The notes under the pieces are model-generated. The model searched no databases. It had not been told where the DNA came from and saw only the letters and a list, made by a program, of their open reading frames with translations. A stretch of DNA of 64,000 nucleotides, taken from Purshia tridentata (taxonomy: Eukaryota > Streptophyta > Magnoliopsida > Rosales > Rosaceae). The stretch covers positions 27,932-91,931 of the forward strand of contig QANT01006731.1 in the NCBI GenBank assembly GCA_003254885.1, given 5' to 3'. The position numbers and the translations under genes were made by a program. How positions within the stretch are numbered: the stretch's first letter is position 1; the number at the start of each line of letters is the position of its first letter. This document shows, piece after piece, positions 55,887-64,000 of this stretch.

Positions 55887-57803
55887 ATGTCACCTGACTT
55901 GGAAAAACCTGTACATAACCAGATGGCAGTTGCAACCTTAAAAGGACCTCTTAATTGTGAGTACCATGGGAATAAGAGATTGGAAAGAAAATCTTCTGGG
56001 AAGAGACGTGTATTTGTGCAGACTGAAACTGGTTCTGTTTTGGGCATAGAGCTAGATAGGAGTGACAATGCACACACAGTGAAGAGGAAATTACGGCTTG
56101 CACTTAATGTCCCAACTGATCAGAGTTCATTGGTCTGTGGTGACATGGTGTTAAAGAATGATCTCAGCATTGTTAGAAATGATTCTCCGCTTCTTCTCAC
56201 CAGGAACTTCTTGCACAGAAGCTCATCTACTCCCTGTCTCTCACCTACTGGGAGGGATCTTCAGCAGAGGGATCAGAGTGGTCCAGTAGAGGTACTGGGG
56301 TACTCGGATCAATTTGCTAGAACAAAACAACTGGTTGTGGATATTGTGAAGGCAATAAGAAATGAAATTGATCCAGTTCCTGTTCACAGTGGGCTTGGGG
56401 GTGCATATTATTTTAGAAATTGCCATGGGGAAAATATTGCCATTGTGAAACCGACGGATGAGGAACCCTATGCCCCAAACAATCCAAAAGGTTTTGTTGG
56501 GAAAGCTCTTGGACAACCAGGTCTCAAACGTTCAGTGCGGGTTGGGGAGACAGGTTTTAGAGAAGTTGCAGCCTTCCTTCTTGATTACAATAATTTTGCT
56601 AATGTGCCTGATACTGCTCTTGTAAAGATCACACATTCAGTTTTCAATGTTAATGATGGGGTGAAGGGTAATATGCATCACAATGGAAAGCAAGCAAGTA
56701 AGATTGCATCATTGCAGCAATTCGTTCCTCATGATTTTGATGCCAGTGATCATGGGACTTCAAGCTTCCCTGTTGCTTCTGTGCATAGAATAGGGATTCT
56801 AGATATCCGGATTCTAAATACAGACAGGCATGCTGGGAACCTTCTAGTTAGGAAGCTTGATGATGCTGGGAGGTTTGGTCAGGTGGAGCTTGTACCCATT
56901 GATCATGGCCTTTGTTTACCTGAAAGCTTGGAGGATCCATACTTTGAGTGGATACATTGGCCTCAGGCATCAATTCCCTTCTCAGATGATGAGCTTGCAT
57001 ATATAAATAAACTTGACCCTTTTCGGGACTCGGATATGCTTAGAATGGAGCTGCCTATGATTCGAGAGGCATGCCTTCGAATCTTGGTTCTTTGCACAAT
57101 TTTCCTCAAGGAAGCTGCAGGTTTTGGTCTCTGTCTTTCTGAGATTGGTGAGATGATGAGTAGAGAGTTCCAAGGCCATGATGAAGAGCCGAGTGAACTT
57201 GAGCTAATATGCATTGAAGCAAAGAAACTTTCAGAAGAGGAAATGTCTAATTTTGAGCCAAAAGCAGGAGGCAAGGAGGAGTTTCAGTTTGACCTAGACT
57301 GTGGGGAGGAGGAGCCGGATTTGACTCCAACTATGGAAGAGAAAATGGAAATTGAAAAGACTTTCCGTTTTGCATCAAAAAGAGGAAATGGAAGACTTTC
57401 TAAACTAGAGGAGAGTGTGGAGGAGGACATGGAAGGGGGTGAGGGAAATGAATTACCTCTAAGGTCGGATGAGTGTGCTAACCTGGTGCAGGATCAAATT
57501 TTCAATGTTTCAAAGTTGTCATGGTCAATGAAAAAGATCAGCATTGGTGAGAAGAGTTGGCGACACCTGGGTTCAAAGCAGAAGAATGGCTATTGGGCTG
57601 GTACGTCATCCGCAAACAGGAGTGTGAATGAGCAGCTTTCTATGAGCAGTAGTTTTGTGAAGCTGGCAGATATGAATGAAGAGGAATGGATGCAGTTTCT
57701 TGAGAATTTCCAGAGATTGCTCCATCCTGCTTTTGCTAGTCGCAAAGCAGGGAATGTGGGCCAGAGTCAGAGACAGAGACTAGGGACTTCATGCCAATTT
57801 TGA
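55887..57803 (+). CDS. Phosphatidylinositol 4-kinase gamma (ubiquitin-like domain kinase)
   Basis: A single coding exon of 638 aa. The upstream frame continues only to a TAG at 55785 without an ATG, so the first ATG (MSPDLEKPVHNQMAVA) is used, matching the N-terminus of Arabidopsis PI4K-gamma 5/7. One ubiquitin-like domain covers about 40-105 (RRVFVQTETGSVLGIELD, LLLTRNF). The PI3/PI4-kinase domain covers about 160-470: glycine loop HSGLGGAYYF (167), the lysine of IAIVKPTDEEP (K188), catalytic loop NTDRHAGNLLV (D313, N318) and the DHGLCLP metal-binding motif (D339). The tail is acidic and Ser-rich, ending near EEEWMQFLENFQRLLHPAF. Family members 4 and 7 are reported to act as protein kinases rather than lipid kinases, so the substrate is open. 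An uninterrupted coding exon with a leader intron fits the family. Confidence 0.92.
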   Translation: MSPDLEKPVHNQMAVATLKGPLNCEYHGNKRLERKSSGKRRVFVQTETGSVLGIELDRSDNAHTVKRKLRLALNVPTDQSSLVCGDMVLKNDLSIVRNDSPLLLTRNFLHRSSSTPCLSPTGRDLQQRDQSGPVEVLGYSDQFARTKQLVVDIVKAIRNEIDPVPVHSGLGGAYYFRNCHGENIAIVKPTDEEPYAPNNPKGFVGKALGQPGLKRSVRVGETGFREVAAFLLDYNNFANVPDTALVKITHSVFNVNDGVKGNMHHNGKQASKIASLQQFVPHDFDASDHGTSSFPVASVHRIGILDIRILNTDRHAGNLLVRKLDDAGRFGQVELVPIDHGLCLPESLEDPYFEWIHWPQASIPFSDDELAYINKLDPFRDSDMLRMELPMIREACLRILVLCTIFLKEAAGFGLCLSEIGEMMSREFQGHDEEPSELELICIEAKKLSEEEMSNFEPKAGGKEEFQFDLDCGEEEPDLTPTMEEKMEIEKTFRFASKRGNGRLSKLEESVEEDMEGGEGNELPLRSDECANLVQDQIFNVSKLSWSMKKISIGEKSWRHLGSKQKNGYWAGTSSANRSVNEQLSMSSSFVKLADMNEEEWMQFLENFQRLLHPAFASRKAGNVGQSQRQRLGTSCQF

Positions 57804-58556
57804 AGAAAAAATTTTAAGATAAATAAATTGGGGAGAGTTGGAATTAATAGTATCTGTAGAGTTGTTGGAGCGCGAGGCCTGGTGGTAGTATTCTTTTTCA
57901 GAAGCTAGTTTGTAGGACGGATTGCATCCAGAGTCTGACTTACCCTTGGTAATTCAAATGGAGGTGAGAACCATCTTTGCATTTGCTTCTTGTTTTTTTT
58001 TATTTCTCTTCACTTTGTGTTGACTGTGTAGAGAGTGGAATAAATAATCAGCCATTGCAAATGGCAAAGGAAGAAACAAAATTATGTATATATAAGTCTT
58101 ATGATATTGGAGATGCAATGTATGTGAGGTTGTTTGAGTTTCCAAACTCCTTCTATTATTGTATATGGCGATAAGTTCTTTAGTGCTCTCTCTTAATATA
58201 TTTGTCTAATTTTCATATCCTAACGACCATACTTGTGAGTCATTATCAATAATGAATTAATGATTTACTGGTTTGTTACAAGCTGAAAAGGAAAATTGAA
58301 GGGAGAGAGAGAGAGATCAAAGGATGATGCAAAAAACAAATGATGGTTTAAAACTTGCTTTTTCCTTACTTTTTCTTCACTGAAAAAAATTTTCAAGATC
58401 GATTTCCAACCATAAAATTAGCTAATGCTCATCGATTCTCTTGCGTTCAATTTCTATGTTGTATGCTATCAACTTTAAATTTCAAGAAAAGCTTGAATGG
58501 AAGGGGTACATGGTAATAAAAAGAAAAAAAAAAAAGTGAAAAAATATATATTATGG
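57804..58556. other. Convergent spacer between PI4K-gamma and the CRLK gene
   Basis: 3' UTRs of two genes facing each other. The short frames at 57954-58174 on both strands are antisense to each other and domainless. Confidence 0.6.
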
Positions 58557-61187
58557 TCATTCAGTTACTCTGTCATTCATGCTGGCCATCTTACTCAGCT
58601 CCACCTGCTGATCCTCTATTCTGCTTACAGCCCGCGAAAATTCTTCACCTGCAAACGACATGGTGTCTTCTTTAGCAAGGCGCCTCTGTCTAATCTTCAA
58701 TATAGCCTGTGAAACTTCTCCTATAGAAGGTCGTCTTCTTGGGAGGTTCTGTAAGCATTTGTGAGCAATTCTAGCTAGCCTCCTCACTTCTTCAAGGTTG
58801 CATTCTCCAACTAGCTGCTTATCAAGTATTTCATCAACACCATCTGGAGCCATAGCAGCCTTGGGGGCAAAAACAATAAAAAATAAATAAATAAAGTTAA
58901 AAGGAGTTTGGCCATAATAGTAGCTGAAACATAATATCTGTTTTTCAGAATGCAAGAAACTCACAAGATTAACATATTCCATTAGATTTTGGTGAGGGTG
59001 GATGGCTGTAATTAGTTCAAAGATGATAACGCCAAAACTGTAGATGTCACTCTTCATTGTGAACTCATTTGTAGATATGTATACCGGATCTATGTAGCCA
59101 TAGGTACCTTTCAAACCAGAATTCCGACCATCAAAAACCTCTTCCTTAGACAATCCAAAATCAGCAACCTATCAAATGCACAGGAATGAAGGTGAGGACC
59201 CAAATGAAGACATAAAGAACGTAATATTTAGCATGTGCCAGCAGCCTAGCATGCATCTGGCACCATTAATACCCATAACAACCCTTTGCAGCTGTTTCTC
59301 ACTCTTATTTACACATCAAACTGCTGTAGTGAAAACCATATTGAACTCCCTTTTAGAATGTAACAATTAATCAATATATGCATATTAATTCAAACAGAGG
59401 TTTATACCAGCTTACCTTAGCTCTCATTGATCGGTCTAACAAGATGTTAGCAGACTTTAAATCACGATGTATGACTGGTGGGACTGCCTGTTCAAAGAAA
59501 CTCATATGAAAAAGATGAACAAAAATACTTATTATCCACTAACAAAACAAGGATATACTAAATAATATACCCCTTCATGAAGGTACTCTATGCCATGTGA
59601 AATATCAAAAGCAATTTGTAGCCTGTCATCCCAGCTCAAAACCTGTTCATCTTCACCTATGTGAATGTAGAGCAAGATGATTCTTAAATCAACCCAAAAT
59701 GCTTCCCAACAGAAGTTTTAGTCTAAGTTCTTAGTTACTGAAACAAAAAGATAAGAAAAATTCTCCAGGTCAAATGAATGATAAACTACCAAGCAACATG
59801 AAAAGATACTAACGTCTCTTTATAAAATTTAATAGCTTTTATGTTTGCTTTAGCAATCAATCAAATTTAAATATCATTAATATATTAATTTTTCCACCTT
59901 TCATTTGAATTTGATATCTCCTAGCATATAGTTACCACAATGAAGAGAAATCTTGATGCTTGAGATGGATATAAAGAAGGCTTCTGAGCTTACTGTACAG
60001 AAGGTTTGATAAGCTGCCATTACTCATGAACTCATAGACTAACATACGCTGTCCTTTATCTACACAATATCCTACTAGATTCACTAGATTTCGGTGATGC
60101 AGTCTTCCTAGTAGAGACACCTGCAACAATACCAAACAAATCAAAGGAAATTCAACCTGCTTCTTTGGATATGAACATGAAGAGTTAATACAACTACACA
60201 CAGAGAGTATGATAAGTAAGCTCTGAAAAGCAACCAGTAATAACTGGTCAGATTGTCAATGTGGAGCACAGAAACCTAAATTGCTCCTGTGGACTACCTT
60301 GTTGCATTCATGTCCACCAATGCAGTTTTTCCGATTTATCTTTCCAAGCCCTTAAGTAAAATGTTGAAAATTTTAAATATGCTTTGGTGTATTCTTTGGA
60401 CCAAAAGGGGAAAAAAAAAATTTATTTTTGGTTGTGCATCTTGCAATATATGTAAAGATTACTTTTATATCAAATTTTATGGGCACGAAGCAGTAGTTCC
60501 TCATAAGACCTACTTGAAATGTAGTTGATAATGTCTTTACCTCTGTTTGGAACTCTCTCTCTCCCTGCTTAGAATTGGAAGCAAGCACCTTCACAGCTAC
60601 TACCTCTCCACCAGGCATTGTTGCTTTATACACTGGACCAAACGACCCTTGTCCCAAAAGGGTTGTGAAATTTTGTGTACCTTTCTGTACATCTCTGAAA
60701 AGTGTAACATGCATTAGATACACTACATGTAATAGTTTATCACTCAAGATTTTACAGGGTAAAAAAATAGTATTCAGAAAAGTAAGATATAAGATCCATA
60801 ATAACATTATGTAACTTTAACACAAAAGATTCAAGCACTTGCAGAGTTAAGAAATACATACTTGTATGAGTATTTTGGTAAGCCTGATGCAGAAGCAAAT
60901 CGGTCTTTGTTGTGATGATTCCACCAAGAGAGCGGAGAATTTTTTTGAAGGTTCTCAGACACTTTAATAGCTACGGAAGTTGAAAGAGATGCACTATAGT
61001 CAGTGCTTGCACCTAAGCCATTTGTGCGTATAGGAAGAGTTGTTAAACTACGCTCATTGGCACATTGCCCAAGATGAGCATGCTTTTTGTACCACCTTAT
61101 GCCAAAAAATATGAGTAAGGCTATCAAAATTCCAAGTGCAAGACCAACTGAGATGCCGATGATAACCAGATCAGCTTGACGAACCAT
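58557..61187 (-). CDS. CRLK-type calcium/calmodulin-regulated receptor-like kinase
   Basis: Seven minus-strand exons, 60862-61187, 60541-60694, 59994-60120, 59571-59656, 59416-59487, 58965-59168 and 58557-58859, give 423 aa, near the 440 of Arabidopsis CRLK1. There is almost no extracellular part: MVRQADL, then one membrane span (about 7-30), then [13 protein letters not shown] and [13 protein letters not shown], a stretch typical of this family. The kinase domain has [11 protein letters not shown] (123-133), K144, [10 protein letters not shown] (D240), DFGLS (258-262), [13 protein letters not shown] and [22 protein letters not shown]. The segment after it ([20 protein letters not shown]) is a short helix. 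CRLKs bind calmodulin and link calcium to cold-response MAP kinases at the plasma membrane; I cannot see the calmodulin site with certainty. HRD and DFG are intact, so it should be active. The usual DPEY after the activation loop reads DPVY. Confidence 0.9.
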
Positions 61188-62395
61188 TCTTTGGTCTCTT
61201 ATGATATTTGGGCAATGAGAACATCTTGCAGGGCAAGAATGCCGCAGGTTGTCTGTTGTAGTATTGGCAAATACATATTATTAAACTTAAATATCTTTCT
61301 CCAGAAATAACATACTAACATGGCAAGTCAAACTAAAAATTAACATCAAACTAAAAATTAACATCAAGCTAAAAATAATGTAAAAATGGAAATATTCGAT
61401 TAATAATGTAAAAAGTTGAAAACCACAATAATTAGAATATTACAGATCATACTGAAAAATGGTACCATGTTCATTCAATAATGAAATGATGACTGAATGT
61501 ATGATTTGCAATGCACAAGCACTGTGATTAAAACTGTTTACTTGCAGAAGATGCAAGCAAAAATTCCTAAACTCGTTATGGTTTCCAGGGATAGATGCCA
61601 CAAAACGTGGAATTCAATCATGGTAGATTCCAATACCCACAAACAACCCATATGCTCTACCATCAAATCCACTACAGTGAGCCAGTGAAGAAGACAAACA
61701 TAACAAAAACCATAAGGAAACCCAAAAAACTCGAAAATAGGAACACCCACAAAGCCACAAAGAAACCATGAGCCCATGAATCAGAACCAACCAAACTACA
61801 GAATTAAGCAGAAATTCTCAAAGTCAACAAAGACCCATGAAGTGATGAAGAACAAACATACCTTATCACCTGAAGACCCAAAGAAAAGTTGATGGATGTT
61901 ACTGGGATGGGTCAAGACTGATGACTCAAAGAGCAGTGACACAGTTGAAGAAAGAAACTGCAAACACAAAGAAAAGAGAAACTGAAACCAAATGTGGTGG
62001 TCTGAGTTGGATTTGGTGGAGTTAATGGAATAAAGAAACGCGGTTTATGGTTGGATTAATGTTGAGGCCTTAAAAGGAATGAATAATTGATTGGAAAGAC
62101 ATCATTAAGCGCATAATTAATAATGTATAAGCCGGTAGACTATAGTCTTATTCGGCCGTACATACCTCCTTAACTTAGTTGCATCCGCCTTTAATATTTC
62201 TTATGCTTTGTCTTGGTGGTCTCTCTTGTCTTTTAAGTCTTTTCTCTTTTTCTTTGGCCAATGTCTTTAGAGTCTTTTCAAATGCAAGATAGACGACCAG
62301 ACCCAATAGGATCTTCCCAATGCTCATGAGAAAATTGTAATTTTACATAATAATTTTAAAAATTATAAAATTATTTGTATCACATTTCGTTATAC

Positions 62396-62469
62396 AAGAG
62401 AAAAATACTAACTACTGAAAATTTTTAACAAAGTGTAAGAGATAAATACTAACTACTGAAAATTTTTAA
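62396..62469. repeat. 33-bp direct repeat, period 41
   Basis: AAGAGAAAAATACTAACTAC... at 62396-62428 recurs with one visible change (AAGAGATAAA) at 62437-62469. Confidence 0.85.
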
Positions 62470-62575
62470 ACTATCATAGTAGGAATTTTGTCAAATAATA
62501 ATATAGTTAATGAAAATGATGAAATTTGTGTTACATTTCTCTTAATGCGTATTGCTGTCTTTCTTTTGTTGATCC

Positions 62576-63010
62576 TACCATTGGTGGAGCCAATAATATA
62601 TTGGGGTTGGTCTAACAAAAATTTTTGAACTCTCCCCTCCTCTCTTCCTTGTAATAAAAAAAAAAGTATATATTCTATATAAATATCCTTTTCTTTTTCC
62701 TATTTTTGTTCACTCTTTCTTCAACTCTTCAACGCCTCTTCTTTTTTTTATTTTTTATTTTTTATTCAATTAAATTGTTGTACTTTGTAATGGTATAAAT
62801 TTCCAATATTATTTCTTTGTACTACTTTTATTGACTTTTGTAGTCATTTTATTAACTTGAAATTTATGGGTTGAGACTAATTTTGAAGGATTGTCAATGA
62901 TATAAATGTTTTTGATTAAGTAAGGATTTTAAAGAAGTTTTATATAGGTTAATTAAAAAAAATTGTCTGGGGTGCCCCTCCTAGTCTAGTTTTGTGGCTC
63001 GGCTACTGGA
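62576..63010. mobile_element. Possible decayed non-autonomous element
   Basis: The left edge reads ...TTGGTGGAGCCAATAA..GGGGTTGG; the right edge reads GGGGTGCCCCTCCTAGTCTAG then TTTTGTGGCTCGGCTACTGG. In orientation and composition both recall the G/C-rich ends with an AT-rich core of common plant hAT-like repeats. The terminal inverted repeats are poor and no target duplication was found, so this is weak. Confidence 0.22.
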
Positions 63011-63797
63011 TCCCACCATTACCTACTTGGCTGCTCCAACTTAGATTGGCAAGTGGGTTTTGCTAAGCTTTAAAATTCCATTTTGTTAACTAAACATGCT
63101 TAATTTAAACAGAAAACTAGATTTTAATCCCTTGATAAGTTCAACTTTAGATTAACACCTGATGTAAGATCAAAAATTGAATTTAGTCCTTTGACTCTAC
63201 GTCCATGTCAGCGTATATATTCCACATCAGATTTTTATTTTTTAATAATATTTTTGGTTTCCATCTCCCTATAATACCCTTGTGATAATTTTTTTTATTA
63301 TCATAATTAATTTCATTCAAAATTCAAAATGAATTGACATTTATTTGGTTGCTTAGATTTAGGGGCTTAATTAAGATGTTTGTCTGTAAACTGATTGTTT
63401 TTCTCTTTCTAATATAAGTCCAGATTTTAATACACCATTTTAATACATATTTAATTGACCTTAATATTATTTACATACAAAACCTTAGCTTCCACAAAAT
63501 CAACCCAATCTGTAATTAATTACCCTAGCTGCAATATCTTGAATTTTCTCAAAAGATTTCAAACATGAAATTTAACATGGTAATCTTGGTTTAAAGAGAG
63601 AGGAGGGAGAATGCTTTGAATTTATAGACAACATGGATCCAATGGGTAAGGCGAAAATTGCAACCAAGAGTTTTATATTGGAGTAGGGTGCTTAACAAGG
63701 AGTAAGGAGCTTGATTGGATTAGTTGGGGTGCCTGTGTAGATATTTTAATTGTGTTTGTTGTGTAGGTATTTTAATTGGGGTTGTTGTTATATAAGT

Positions 63798-63877
63798 ACA
63801 CTAGTATAGGTACGCTAATAGGACACACTAGTGTAGGTACGCTAATAGGAACAGTATAGGCTAGGTATGCTAAAAGG
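63798..63877. repeat. About 27-bp tandem repeat, three copies
   Basis: ACACTAGTATAGGTACGCTA (63798-63822) recurs as ACACTAGTGTAGGTACGCTA (63825-63849), then as a diverged third copy (ACAGTATAGGCTAGGTATGC, from 63851). A further ACACTAGTATATG follows at 63880. Confidence 0.85.
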
Positions 63878-64000
63878 TACACTAGTATATGTATTTTATT
63901 TAGGTATGTTCTTTAAGTACTTTATTTTAATTATTTTTTTAAAAACATTTCTTATATTTTATTTTTAGAAATTTAGGATTAAATACCAAGTTTTAATACT

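Larger units (their letters stand above)
61188..64000. other. CRLK upstream region and terminal spacer
   Basis: 61188-62050 is probably the CRLK leader (with a possible intron) and promoter; 61330-61365 holds two 18-base copies of AAACTAAAAATTAACATC. Beyond 62100 the DNA is AT-rich and repetitive with no supported gene: an ancient element-like block at about 62576-63010 and small tandem repeats at 62396-62469 and 63798-63877. The 79-codon frame at 61538-61777 has no domain. Confidence 0.55.

Overview
The window is nuclear DNA from a flowering plant, most probably a eudicot. The evidence is GT-AG split genes with AT-rich introns, plant-only families (BIG, HHO/GARP, BIM-type bHLH, PI4K-gamma, CRLK, GT106) and AT-rich spacers with microsatellites. 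A woody rosid would fit, but the species cannot be fixed from the sequence alone. Four single-N joins inside A or T tracts (9642, 34625, 40858, 53729) show a draft assembly.

Layout from left to right: the 3' end of an augmin subunit 5-like gene (+, to 1308) with a 303-bp tandem duplication in its last intron; a secreted Ole e 1/proline-rich cell-wall protein (+, 4150-5475); an HHO/GARP MYB-like transcription factor (-, 6556-8377); the giant UBR4-type protein BIG (+, 10156-32062, 14 coding exons, 5109 aa by my splicing); the snoRNP protein IMP3 (-, 33020-34418); a GT106/O-fucosyltransferase-like enzyme (+, 36964-39282); a BIM2-like bHLH factor with a GC-AG intron (-, 41251-45014); a small 58-aa protein of unknown function (-, 47167-47343); a second, distant GT106-like protein lacking the HxRxE motif (-, 48218-52101); a PI4-kinase gamma (+, 55887-57803); and a CRLK-type receptor-like kinase (-, 58557-61187). 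The last 2.8 kb carries no gene I can support.

The genes do not form a pathway and have independent promoters, as is usual in plants. Loose themes are auxin and brassinosteroid signalling (BIG, BIM2-like), cell wall and glycan biosynthesis (Ole e 1/PRP, two GT106 proteins), nutrient or flowering control (HHO) and calcium or lipid signalling (CRLK, PI4K-gamma). The IMP3 promoter carries the telo-box plus site II (TGGGCY) combination expected for plant ribosome-biogenesis genes.

I found no convincing new multi-gene system. The most interesting unexplained structure is a set of very short insertions. Each consists of TTGGCC plus a poly(A) tract, or the reverse complement, and is flanked by 14-18-bp direct repeats that look like target-site duplications (9901-9946, 40604-40652, 40816-40909, 53229-53289). 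A longer relative of 162 bp lies in a BIG intron (19218-19411). They look like extremely 5'-truncated target-primed retrotransposon tails. Other points worth a second look are the GC-AG intron that splits the bHLH DNA-binding helix, recent intronic tandem duplications (303 bp and 118 bp), and a nested inverted repeat at 46128-46374.
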